From Sequoia sempervirens (lineage: Eukaryota; Streptophyta; Pinopsida; Cupressales; Cupressaceae), in assembly GCA_007258455.2 (NCBI GenBank), contig VDFB02193867.1:526318189-526382188 (forward strand): a stretch of DNA of 64,000 bases. Reading direction: 5' to 3'. The notes below the pieces were generated by a model that did no database searches, was not told the DNA's origin, and saw only the letters and a list, made by a program, of their open reading frames with translations. Within the stretch, counting starts at the first letter, position 1. Each line of letters opens with the position of its first letter. Shown here piece after piece: positions 1-10,149 of this stretch. Both the position numbers and the translations under genes were made by a program.

Positions 1-427
1 GAACATTGTAATACTCGGCGGTGCAGGGGTGGGGAAGAATCTACCCTCAAGCACTCACCATATAATTGCCAAGGACTGTTTGCTTAGGGGATCCAGTATC
101 CACTTCCATCACTCTGAGTACGTACCTGGAAAAGAAAAAAACACGGGTGCCCTCTAGGGGGTGACATGGCTGTGTGAGTCAACGCAATTCCAAGCTGTGG
201 GCCTTTCGAGTATATAATGATGACCTTTTGTCTCTAGGAGTGAGTCTATCTGAATTGTCTTATCTGCTATAAACTAGTGAAAATCAAGAAGAACCATGTT
301 TGGTTCTTGAACATACACTCTTTGTTTAAGATTTTAGGATTTAATCAACAATAGTTCTATTTTTGCTTGCTATGTTTTCTTGTCATTAAAATAGATAAGA
401 TCATCCCAAAAAGAAACACAAACCACT
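1..427. other. Leader region before the first ORF, no gene seen
   Basis: No open frame of note. The tract ends in an A-rich stretch directly before the ATG at 428. It is probably the 5' untranslated part of the LTR element whose 3' LTR starts at 5319; its 5' LTR would lie left of the window. This link is inference from the downstream purine tract and LTR. Confidence 0.4.
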
Positions 428-2449
428 ATGGATGAAATAGAGGAGGATCAATTGAATGCTTTAGCTTATCAACTAAAGAACCTTCAACAACAAATCTGGA
501 AAACAACCACAAAGAGATATCTAATGCCAAACATTTACCCATATCCTCTTGACCAAACAATGAACATGAGATCTTCTTCACCAACAACTCCATCATCCAA
601 GTTCAATATCTTTGAATTTTTCCAAAATTTCAATAAGCCAAAATCTCAGTCCTCAAATACAAATGATATTGAACAATTTTTTCATGTCATGCATTTATCT
701 CCATCCACCATAAGCCAAAATGAACCTCAAGATTCTTTCATTGAAGTTAACAATTCCATCCAATCATCCTCTTCTATCATATCTTCTAGATCCAATGATT
801 CATATCAAACTCTCACTCCAAAGCATGCTAGCATAGACTCCCCTACACATCAAGATCAAAATATTCTTTCCACTCCATCCAATGATTCCACAATCTCACA
901 AAGTCTTCCCATCTTTGATCAAGATCCCATTTCTCAAGAATCTTATGACGATCCCCTCCTTTCACTTTTCACCCAAAATAATTCACATCCATCTCAAGAG
1001 ACAAGTATCCTTCCAAGTTCTTTTTCCACATCATCTAATCAATCCATACCATATCATGATTCTATTGCATCACAAGATCATGATAGTTCTTCCATCCTAT
1101 CTAACTATTTCTTACCAATCGACTATCAAGACACACTTTCTACAAAATCTAATGATTCCTTTCCTCATCAAGATCAAGATATGCTTCCATTCAAGGATAC
1201 CCTTTCATCAAATGAAGATTTTTATCCTTCTCAAGATCAAGATATGTCTTTCATACCACCTCATGATCCTTTTCCAAGTCAAGATCAAAATATCCCATCA
1301 TCCCCATGTCAAGATTCTATCGCACCTATTCAAGCTATCCATGAACCCCACACCTGTAAATTAGGATCCTCCACCTTTATCCATTCTGGTTTGCTTCCAA
1401 CACCTATCCTTTCATCCATATCATATCCTCCCCAAAATGAACTTGCATCTTGTTTCACAAACAATACATATCCCATTGGTAAACAAATGTGTCAAAGTAT
1501 GAACTACAAAGGCAAAGGATTAGGCATTCATGAACAAGGTATCCTAGAACCCCTTTCTATTCAAAAACACCCATATCACCATTGCCTTGGTTATACACCT
1601 AAGTGTCCTAGTGCATCAAACCTACCATCTATCCTAGGTCCTCATCCTAGTCCATCAAACCTTCCATCTATCTTAGGTCCTCATCCTAGTCCATCAAACT
1701 TTCCATCTATCCTAGGTCCTCATCCTAGTCCATCAAAATCTTCATCTATCCGAGGTCCATATCTTATTCCTCAAGAACAACAAAGGCACACATCTTTGAT
1801 GCCCTTTCAAAATTCTACCCACATTCACTCATCCATAATACCTTCATACCATTCATCTCAATTTTCCCCTCCCATTGCTTTTGAAAGCAATTTGGGTGCC
1901 AAATATCAAAAGCTTCTATATCAAAATCCACATGTATCAAAGGGTCAACATGTCTCCTTGAAGAGACATGCAAAAAAAAAAGAAAACTTGATCCAAAATC
2001 AAAGGAAAAATCAAAAAGGCCACAAAGGCCCATCAAAGCAAGAAGGAAATTTTCAAAGACCACAAAGGTCCATAAATCAAAAGAAATTTTCAAAAGGCCA
2101 CAAAGGCCCATCAAAGAAAAAAGGAAATTTTCAAAGACCACAAAGGTCCATAAATGAAAAATTTTCAAGGCCACAAAGGCCCACTAAGCAAATATCAAAG
2201 TCAAAAATCATGTGGATTCCTAAAAGTCTCATAGAAGCAATAAAATCAAAATTGGCATCCAAATTCGCTTATCCAAAAGCTTCCTCCAATCTTCCATATA
2301 ATAACCTATCACTTTCCAAATCCATTCTTCCTCCATCACTCCACCATCCTTCAAGGTGTGTGCCAATGTTGAGCTTGTCATCCTTTCCATCTATCCATTA
2401 TCCAACATTCATCCCCCATCATTCCCCTTTAATCCAAACCTTTGCATAA
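428..2449 (+). CDS. Low-complexity 673-aa ORF inside an LTR element
   Basis: A single uninterrupted frame opens with ATG at 428, after an A-rich leader, and ends with TAA. The product is rich in Ser, Pro, Gln, His and Asp. The N-terminus (MDEIEEDQLNALAYQLKNLQ) looks helical. Residues about 130-300 carry degenerate SQDQD/HQDQD repeats. Residues about 395-445 hold four 13-aa repeats (NLPSILGPHPSPS), and about 530-590 holds a basic 26-aa repeat (GHKGPSK...FQRPQRSIN). I recognise no protease, reverse transcriptase, integrase or zinc knuckle. The ORF sits 2.9 kb upstream of a purine tract and LTR, so it is probably an accessory or gag-like ORF of a non-autonomous LTR element; the basic repeats could bind nucleic acid, which is a guess. 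It is the longest intact ORF in a window where everything else is broken. Confidence 0.55.
   Translation: MDEIEEDQLNALAYQLKNLQQQIWKTTTKRYLMPNIYPYPLDQTMNMRSSSPTTPSSKFNIFEFFQNFNKPKSQSSNTNDIEQFFHVMHLSPSTISQNEPQDSFIEVNNSIQSSSSIISSRSNDSYQTLTPKHASIDSPTHQDQNILSTPSNDSTISQSLPIFDQDPISQESYDDPLLSLFTQNNSHPSQETSILPSSFSTSSNQSIPYHDSIASQDHDSSSILSNYFLPIDYQDTLSTKSNDSFPHQDQDMLPFKDTLSSNEDFYPSQDQDMSFIPPHDPFPSQDQNIPSSPCQDSIAPIQAIHEPHTCKLGSSTFIHSGLLPTPILSSISYPPQNELASCFTNNTYPIGKQMCQSMNYKGKGLGIHEQGILEPLSIQKHPYHHCLGYTPKCPSASNLPSILGPHPSPSNLPSILGPHPSPSNFPSILGPHPSPSKSSSIRGPYLIPQEQQRHTSLMPFQNSTHIHSSIIPSYHSSQFSPPIAFESNLGAKYQKLLYQNPHVSKGQHVSLKRHAKKKENLIQNQRKNQKGHKGPSKQEGNFQRPQRSINQKKFSKGHKGPSKKKGNFQRPQRSINEKFSRPQRPTKQISKSKIMWIPKSLIEAIKSKLASKFAYPKASSNLPYNNLSLSKSILPPSLHHPSRCVPMLSLSSFPSIHYPTFIPHHSPLIQTFA
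1613..1766 (+). repeat. 39-bp coding minisatellite, 4 copies
   Basis: The motif CCATCAAA recurs at 1652, 1691 and 1730, with GCATCAAA at 1613, so the period is exactly 39 bp. It encodes a 13-aa Ser/Pro repeat in the 428-2449 ORF. Because the period is a multiple of three the frame is kept. The last copy has diverged. Confidence 0.9.
2018..2200 (+). repeat. 78-bp coding repeat, about 2.4 copies
   Basis: GGCCACAAAGGCCCA occurs at 2018, 2096 and 2169. The unit encodes a basic 26-aa repeat (GHKGPSK...NFQRPQRSIN) in the 428-2449 ORF. The third copy is shorter and diverged. Each unit contains the palindrome-rich GGCC...GGCC core. Confidence 0.85.
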
Positions 2450-3376
2450 ATCCTTAGTCTCTTCCATCATACCATTAATCTACCAGCATTTATGAGTCTA
2501 ATCCCCATTTCCATGGTTAATTAAAGGGATAATTGGTTGTGAAACTCAATGTTAAAGTCCTTCCTCCATCTCCCTATCATCCATATCCTATCTTACATAT
2601 TCCTCTTGCACTCTACACTTAAGGGCAAGTCTCATCCATCTTATCATTCATGGTCATTATCATTTCTATGCTCATTCCTTACATTTCCACTTTTGATCTT
2701 GATAAGGTTAAGAATCTTCTTGGACATCATATATGCTTATCCTATATGCTTTATCCATATCTTTCGTACCATATCTTTTATCTCATCCATATTCCATCAT
2801 TCTTACTAGATACATCTTTTCTTTTTCATCCTTGGTTTTGATGAGGAATGGGGGCAAAGTACTTGGTTTTTGTGTCTATCTATTTGATCTTGATCATCAC
2901 CACTCATTCTTGTTATCCTTGTATTCTTCCATTCCATATCTCTTAGCTTATCAAAATCCATGTCATCATGTCCCTTTGCAACCTTGAATCTTATCATGCA
3001 AATCATATTTGAGCCTAGTTGTAAAACATTATCCAATCCTCATATCTTTTGTCAATCAATCATCAACAATCATCAATCTTTTTGTACTTAGAGGATATCA
3101 GTAATCCTAAGTACTTATCATCATCATGCCTTATGGAATTAATCATTCTTGGCATATTAATCAATCAACTATTGTCATCTTTCAACAAGAGATATGTTGC
3201 TTGTGTGACATGTTTTGCAGTGACTTTAATTTTGATCTATCATTTATCCATGGTTGCATTACCTCTATTGTGGTTCATCTTGTTCCTTCAATTGGTCATA
3301 CCATCTCATTCCAAATCAAATATCTTGAAAATCCAAAAAATTTAAAAATCTGTCAAAGATCCTAAAAAATTAGAAA

Positions 3377-3475
3377 ATCCATCAAAAAAACCAAAAACAT
3401 CAGAAAATCTATCAAAATACAAAAACATCAGAAAATTCATCAAAAATCCAAAAACATCAGAAAATCCAAGAAAAA
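3377..3475 (+). repeat. Short A-rich tandem repeat (AAAAACATCAGAAAAT)
   Basis: About three copies of a 26-32 bp unit containing AAACATCAGAAAAT, separated by CATCAAAA-type spacers and ending in a run of A. Simple low-complexity DNA; no gene. Confidence 0.7.
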
Positions 3476-4764
3476 AAAAAAAAAAACATTCATAAAATAG
3501 CAAAACACAAAAATAGAGTCTGTATCAGTCGAACTATGTGGTCTTTGCATGTATAACGTAGGCAAGACTAATCTTTGATTAGTCCCCGAGGCCCCTAGGA
3601 TAGGTCTTTAGGTTAGTTCTTTGGTCAAACGTCTGAGAATATCATACAAACATCAGCACACTCTTCAACATGGATGATTAATCTAAATAATGATTTGAAA
3701 ATACTTTAAGTAGGTTTTGAATTGTTGTTTTTATCATTTGCTTATCATTTCTTTGGAGCTACTCAATGATGTATTGAACTAGAGAAGCAAGGAAGGAGAA
3801 TGGTATTTTTCTTTGTTTTCTACCTATAAGTTAGTCATTATTATTTTGTGAATTGTTGTGGGAAGTTCTCTACCAAGTATCATGGATGACATTCTGATTC
3901 ACTTAAGATAATGATTAATTCTTGTTTGTTTACACAAGAAATGCTTAGGTCATCTCAGTTTAATTGTACCTTGATGCTTGTGTTTGCTTGCAATATCAAA
4001 AATCATGAAAGAAGTACTCAGGTCATCATTGGTCTATCTCATATCATTGATGCTTGTATTTTCTTTCAACATTTTTAAAAGCTCAGTGATGATACAAAGC
4101 AAAATCAAAAGATTATTGAAATGACACTTAAAATTGCATGGTTAAAATAGATTGCATCCATATTAGTCTTGCATATGCATTTATATATTGTTTCAAAGCT
4201 ACCAATTTCAATCTCAAAAGCTACATGTATGCCCTCTCCTCATCATATCACTATCTCTTCAATAATTCTTAGGATAATATATAATTGTTTTCCTAATCAC
4301 CTCTTTCTGAATCCTTTTCTTTCATTTCAATCATCTCAAATTCCATCCAATCTTAATCTATTATGTCTAGCACAAATCATTTAATTGCATCCTTGGTTTT
4401 GTTCCCAACCTTGTTACAGGCCTTTATCCAATCATTATCATCATTATCGGGATGTATCCTTCCCTATCATTTTGTGTTGTTTCGGGATGTATCCTTCCCT
4501 CATCAACACCACTCTTATCATCATCATCAATCAATCTTGGCTTGCTACTTGATCGGGGCAACATCACGTTTATCCTTGAATCCATTTGTGCTTACTTACT
4601 TTTCATCTTCTCCTTTCATTATCTCTTCCTCATCCCCTATTCTATTCATCATTTTGCATCATCAAGTCCCAGTAAATTAATTGATCTTATATTGGGGCAT
4701 ATCATATCAATCAAAGAAGTCCAACCACATTGCCTAATCAAATCTGAATCAGCTCTTATGAGCA

Positions 4765-4975
4765 TCTATCATTGATCCTTGCCAATCATGAGGTCAATTA
4801 TCAATCAATCATTGATCCTCACCTATCATGAGGTCAATCAATCATCAATCTATCATTGATCCTCACCTATCATGAGGTCAATTATCAATCAATCATTGAT
4901 CCTCTCCTATCATGAGGTCAATCATCAATCAATCATTGAATCTCACCTATCATGAGATCAATAATCTTCTAAGCT
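4765..4975 (+). repeat. Hairpin-forming tandem repeat near the 3' LTR
   Basis: Five degenerate copies of a 40-50 bp unit of the form ATTGATCCTCACCTATCATG followed by AGGTCAAT and a TCAATCA spacer. Within each unit ATTGATCCTC and GAGGTCAAT are near inverted repeats, so each copy can fold into a short stem. The array lies about 340 bp upstream of the purine tract of the LTR element. Confidence 0.8.
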
Positions 4976-5303
4976 ATCAGGATCATCAATCATCATCATA
5001 ATCAACAAGAGGAATGAGTATTTCTTTATTGGGAGATAAATTGTTTCATCATTGTTTCTTCATCAAATCATTATAAAATCATCAAATCATCATCAAATAA
5101 TCAAATCATCATAAAAAATTCAAAAAATTTGAAAAATCATAAAAAAAATCAAAATTCATCAATTTATCTCTCATGGGGGCATATATCATTATCATTTCGA
5201 AATTCATTTTCTGGGGCAAGTCTGGGGCATATTTTAAACTTTTCGTCAATACTGGCAACTGAGGCAAAATCATTCTTTGAAGCAATGCATAAATACATCA
5301 CTT

Positions 5304-5318
5304 CAAAGAGGGGCAAAA
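5304..5318 (+). promoter_or_regulatory. Polypurine tract of the first LTR element
   Basis: A purine-rich CAAAGAGGGGCAAAA tract lies directly before a TG that begins an LTR-like block. This is the usual plus-strand primer position for LTR retrotransposons. Confidence 0.65.
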
Positions 5319-6412
5319 TGTACACACCTAAAAATGGTCTAATTAATTAAATACATTTATTTGATTAATTAATCTATTATTCCTCTACTATTAAATAAAT
5401 AAAAAATATTTATTTATATAGTTCATATTTATTTCTTCTAAATTCTTCTTTTATTCTAATTTTAATTAAATAAGAAAAATTAATACCTTTGTTTTATTTA
5501 ATTATTATTATAATCAAATTCTCCTATTTATAAAGATCATATTACTCTACTTTAATTAATTAATTAAAGTTCACATACTTTGTTTAAATTAATTAATCAC
5601 TCTCCTTTCACATTTAATTTAATAAATAAAACTCCTATAGTTTGTTTATTTAAATTAATATTCTATTCTCTTCCAATTCTGGGAATAAATCAAATAAAAT
5701 ATTCCTAAAATCTTCTAAAAACCTCCACCTCATCAAATCTCAACAATAAAATAAAACTATTCAGTTTTATTAAATATTTCAACAACCAACTCCTGTGCAT
5801 TTACGGGAATGGCCATGAAGGGCTGTCACAGGAAAATCTTCTCCTATCCTCTTGCCTGGTGTTTTCATGGGGAGAAAAAATCCTTCATGATCAGCTCCAC
5901 CTTCTCATCTCATACCATTCAATTCTCCAGATTGAATCTCAACCTCTGTTGTGTTTCCCCTTCACAAATGAGTGCCATGAAAGCTATAAATATAGGTTTC
6001 TAGCTATAGGAAAAGGATCCTAACTTGTGCAAATTTACTCTGCAAGTTTTCCAAGCATTCAAGCATTCAAGAAATCAAAGCAAATAGAAGCATTCATCAA
6101 GCATTTTAGTTTATCAATCATGGTTGTTTACAGTAGTTTCTTTCTCATAAATTTTACTGTAGAATCATCTTAGTTGCATTTAGGAATCATGATAGTTTAA
6201 TTCTCATTCTTTAAGTGTCATTTCAACATTCTATTAGCTTCTAAAATCTGAGAGCAAAGTAGATTAGAGAAATCTTTAAAGTTAGAGAGCAATAGGACAG
6301 ATTTCTAAAGATTCTTAGTTTAAATTAGCTTAATTTTCTTGAATCTTAGATACAATGTCTTATTTAGAAGTGTAGAAGCATGCTTAAATTGTTTAACTCA
6401 TTCTTACACTTA
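5319..6412 (+). mobile_element. 3' LTR of the element carrying the 673-aa ORF
   Basis: Begins TGTACACACC immediately after a purine tract. The first 500 bp is AT-rich with TTAATTAA-type words. A TATA box (TATAAATA at 5985-5992) is followed by a leader-like stretch, as expected for the promoter part of an LTR. The right edge is uncertain: I place it before the tandem repeat that starts at 6421. The 5' partner would lie outside the window, so LTR-LTR comparison is not possible. Confidence 0.55.
5985..5992 (+). promoter_or_regulatory. TATA box within the LTR
   Basis: TATAAATA in an otherwise GC-richer stretch, about 670 bp into the LTR. Likely the core promoter of the element. Confidence 0.5.
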
Positions 6413-6420
6413 CAGAAACA

Positions 6421-7290
6421 AGCAGTGTAAAGTTGCAAAGTGGCGCAACTTTCACTTTGCAACTCCTACGACCAAATGGGATATTCCAACATGTCCAAAT
6501 GGGTACATTTACACTAGGTATGGTCCTATTTTGCACCCAAATACACCGAATCACTTTGAACTACATTGGATTGGCAATTTCCCTTAATTGTCCAAACTAG
6601 TAAAAGGTAGCAATATTTGAAGGGCTATTTCTTAGAAACTGTGATGCTTGTATACTCTCTATTTGAGGCTAGGGGATTATGTTGGGCCCATCCCAAAAAA
6701 CCTCTCTCATTTTTTCCTATCTCAGAGGCATTTTCCTATGGTGATGACTTTTTAGTTAAGGGAAAAGTTGCCAAATGCAAGCAGTGTAAAGTTGCAAAGT
6801 GGTGCAACTCTCATTCTACAACTCCTATGACCAAACACACTATTCCAAAATATCTGGATGGGTATGTTTATGCTAGGGATGATCTTCTTTTTAACCCAAA
6901 TATGCTGAATCACTCTGGGCTACATTGGACTGATGATTTCCCTTAAGAGTTCAAAGTGCTAAAAGGAAACAATCTTTGAAGGGCTATTTCTTGGAAACTG
7001 TAACGCTTACAAACTCTTCATCTGAGGCTATGGGATCATGTTATGACAATCTACAAAAAAATCTCTCAATTTTTGCTATCTTGGAGGCATTTTCCAATGG
7101 TGATAACTTTTTAGTTGAGGTAAAAGTCACCAGATGCAAGCAATGTAAAGTTGCAAATTGGTGCAACTTTCATTTTGAAACTCCTACTACCAAACAAAAT
7201 GTTCCAACATGTCTATATGGGTACATTTACACTAGGGATGGTCCTCTTTTACACCCAAATATGCCAAATCACTTGCATTGCATACAACTC
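6421..7290 (+). repeat. 359-bp tandem repeat, about 2.4 copies
   Basis: The block beginning AGC(A)(G/A)TGTAAAGTTGCAAA recurs at 6421, 6780 and 7139, a period of 359 bp. The third copy stops near 7290. On the plus strand each unit encodes about 110 residues with a conserved CKQCKVAKWCN motif and a HPNxPNH...HW end. Because 359 is not a multiple of three, successive units are in different frames and each ends in a stop. On the minus strand the array abuts the C-terminal part of a transposase-like pseudogene. It may be a subterminal repeat of that element or an independent minisatellite. Confidence 0.85.
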
Positions 7291-9773
7291 TGACAAAAAC
7301 AAGCCAACTCTCGTGTCCAAATGGTCTATGTGCTTGCATTTGAGCTTCAAAATGAATGCATCTTTGAAGAATCTTTGATTGTATGACAATCCAATCTTCC
7401 TCCCATTGTACCCTCTTCAACCAACCAAAAGAATTTGTGCACTATTGAATCAAGTGTGCCTACCTATGACAATGTTGAACTACACCAATTAATAATAGAA
7501 TGTGCATCACTGAATTTTTCTCTTGAAATATTCAATTTCTCCTTAACTAGTGCTCTCTTTACACATGCACTTGTTCTAGCATGCTCCCCTTTCCCATGCC
7601 CAGCCTTAAAAAAAATACAAATATGAGGTACACCCATCTCTACATGCATTCTACTCAACCAATAAAACATATGAACATTCTTGAATTGACCTATGTAGTT
7701 ATCTGATCAAATGAGATATTGGCCTAGTGATATATCATGCTCTTGCAAGAACTCCAAAAAAATGTCAAAACATTGTTGGACATACTCAAACGAGTGAGAT
7801 CTATCATCACTCATATAAGAATGATACTCTCTAATTATCTTTTGATCCTCCTTTGTACTATCAGGTGCATGTCTAAATGTTATGTGGACAAAAATAACAA
7901 TTTGAATGGAATTGTAATATTGATATTGTATCTCTTTTTGTGGTTACAATGTCCAGTTTTCTACAAAATCAACCACTCATATAATAGTTCCAATCGTAAA
8001 AGAGTCCTTACACATTTTGAATTGTTGATCCAACCACTGAGACCTATGACTATGCCTTGCATACTTGTAGAAAAGATTGTCCTTAAAATCTGAAATAAAA
8101 TCAACAACACTACATTCTTTAGTAACCAACTCACATCTAGAACCTTCACCTCCACTTTGCAAAGTATATTTTACTATCTCATATCTCTTTTTCTCAACAA
8201 GCTTCTTTCCAAATTCATGTTTGGAACCCTCATGAAAATTTTTGAAAAAACTTTGACAAGCCACCACATTGTGAGCACTTTGCATTTAAACAATCATTTA
8301 TATAGAGAAAACAACCATCATCTCTAGAACATAAAAATAGATCTAGCAAGTCCCTTGATGATTTTGGAAGATGCATTGCACCACACTCCTAAAAAAATTC
8401 ATTAGTCTACAAAGTAGAACATATATAGCATAATAATTCATGGTACATTGAAAACTCCACATGGTATTTGCAATAGCAAGTATTACGAATTTTAAGAGGC
8501 ACACAATAAAATGGCTTGAAACCTTCAAAATTCCTTTGTGATATTTCCATATTTGGATGTGTTTCAATATTTTTTTTGAACAACATTGTTTGGCTTGATT
8601 CCAATAAATGTTTAGGATGTGGTGTATAGTCTCAATTTCCAATTCTTAACTTTAAAACATCCTTTGCATTAGGTGATACTCTAGAGTTATCATGCCAAAA
8701 GTGTTGAATTTCCTGCTTTACATTATCGGTGAGCTTATTATCAACATGTGGAAGCCTCCTAGTAAAAGCCCATATATCATTTTGAAGACAATCATCTATT
8801 CTTTCTCTTCTTTTAAGTGCTCTATCCAACATTTTATGATTTATGTCAAAATCAATACAAGTTTTTCTCATAAAGTGAGCCTTTTTCAATTGATGGCTTA
8901 TTGGGCAGTTGTAATGACTCTTCAAGAAGCTATTTTATCATTTTCCTTGTTATTTTTTTCAATAGAGTTGAGAGAATTAAAAATATATTTGACAATAATA
9001 GAATTTTTTCAATCTTCTTGTTGATGTGAATCTTCAATTTGGCTAGAAAAGGTCTCATCTTATGTATCTTTAGCAATTGTACAAAAATTTGGCATTGCTC
9101 AATCAATGTCTAATTGCTAAAATATTGTATGAAAAGTCTTCTAGCCCACAACCAAATGGTTTGTTTTGACCTCTTTCCTTCAAATTTTTTTATAATGTTC
9201 TCATCAATTTCAAGTAACCATTTAGGGGTTCTTGAAGGTCTTGAATTTGAAATGTCTTTCTTCCACACAAGGTTCTTCATTTCTCATGTACTCTGGTGAA
9301 ACATAATTTACACTTGGTTCAATATTATGTTCAACATCTTCAATTCCAACATTTTCACCTTGAACATTTTCAATATCAATTTGAATAATTTCATTCCCAA
9401 TTTCAATATCATGTTCAACATCTTCAATTCCAACATTTTCACCTTGAACATTTTCATTATTAATTTCAATATTTTTATTCCCAATTTGAATATCATGTTC
9501 AACATCTTCAATTCCAACATTTTCAGCTTTAACATTTTCAATATCAATTTGAACATTTTCATTCCCAATTTCAATATCATGTTTGACATTTTCACTTTGT
9601 ACATATTCAATTTCCTCTTCACTTGAAAGACCATAGGGCTCAGGTTTACCAATATTCCATATACCTTGTCTTCTCTTCCTATGACCTTCTCTATCTTTTT
9701 GTCTATATGCTTCAATTTATTCTTTTGTAAGCTTTCTCTTACATTTTTTATTCCAACGACTAGTGATCCCCAT
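7285..9773 (-). pseudogene. DDE-transposase-like pseudogene
   Basis: Reading the minus strand from an ATG at 9773 gives a basic N-terminus (MGITSRWNKKCKRKLTKE) that hits an in-frame TAA. An acidic region follows with three 28-aa repeats, then a block at 8632-8925 (LPHVDNKLTD...SRVSPNAKDVLKLRIG) and a frame-shifted block at 8407-8604 (FEGFKPFYCVPLKIRNTCYC). A catalytic-core-like region lies at about 7464-7900: HITFRHAP, then SDNYIGQFKN and FFKAGHGKGEH...CVKRAL. The codon just before SDN is TGA, where a Trp is likely. Another stop falls after CSSTLS at 7464. SDN/QFKN with HGKGEH...KRAL resembles a DDE-type transposase core shared by some plant and animal proteins; I cannot name the superfamily. 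The C-terminal part reads CFCQSC and then meets the 359-bp repeat. Clearly dead. Confidence 0.65.
9327..9597 (-). repeat. 84-bp coding repeat in the transposase-like pseudogene
   Basis: ATGTTCAACAT (plus strand) starts at 9327, 9411 and 9495, with a diverged copy at 9579, so the period is exactly 84 bp. On the minus strand in the transposase frame each unit encodes 28 acidic residues (IEIGNENVQIDIENV, then GIEDVEHD). The frame is preserved through the array, so it expanded while the gene was still coding. Confidence 0.9.
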
Positions 9774-10067
9774 TATACCTCATAAAAGATGATAAAAAAA
9801 ATTGTTTATGACAATTTTTTTTTTTTTTTTAGTGTTTATGACAAATTTGATTATAAGTTGCTCGAATATTTTTATCTTTGTCTCTTCATGTCTAAAACTA
9901 CACATTTGTCACCCAAAAAGCTTGCAAAAAAATGTAGGGTCCATTGGAATGCAAAAAATAGCCTACATGGGTTTTTCTATTTCCCACAATCTAATATCCA
10001 ATTAAATCTGATATCTAATTTGAAAAACATTTAAAAATGCTTTGTAATGGTAGGATTTTAGTGCTAC
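9774..10067. other. Spacer with poly-T, no gene seen
   Basis: Contains a run of about 17 T at 9813-9830. No open frame on either strand shows a recognisable domain. It may hold the end of the transposase-like element, but I could not find a convincing terminal inverted repeat. Confidence 0.4.
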
Positions 10068-10122
10068 AAATCAGATATCTGATTTGAATCAAATATCTGA
10101 TTTGAATGAAATGTCTCATTTG
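10068..10122. repeat. Left flanking repeat of the GA-rich block
   Basis: Two copies of ATATCTGATTTGAAT in tandem with a third diverged copy; ATCAGATATCTGAT is palindromic. A related block lies at 11807-11866 on the other side of the GA-rich tract. Confidence 0.75.
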
Positions 10123-10149
10123 TGCACACATAGACCTAAGAGTAATTAT

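Larger units (their letters stand above)
2450..5303. other. Internal non-coding part of the first LTR element
   Basis: Pyrimidine-rich plus strand dominated by TCATC/CATCA words. Only short open frames (below about 110 codons) without recognisable domains are present. No protease, RT or integrase signature was seen on either strand. The region ends in a tandem array (4765-4975) and a purine tract (5304-5318), so it is read as the 3' internal region of the element carrying the 428-2449 ORF. Confidence 0.5.

Noticed and set aside
4765..4975. CRISPR-like array
   Set aside because: Units and spacers are both repetitive, spacing is irregular and the genome is eukaryotic.
9327..9626. Plus-strand Asn/Phe/Ile repeat ORF
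   Set aside because: Antisense of the 28-aa acidic repeat, which fits the transposase-like frame upstream and downstream.
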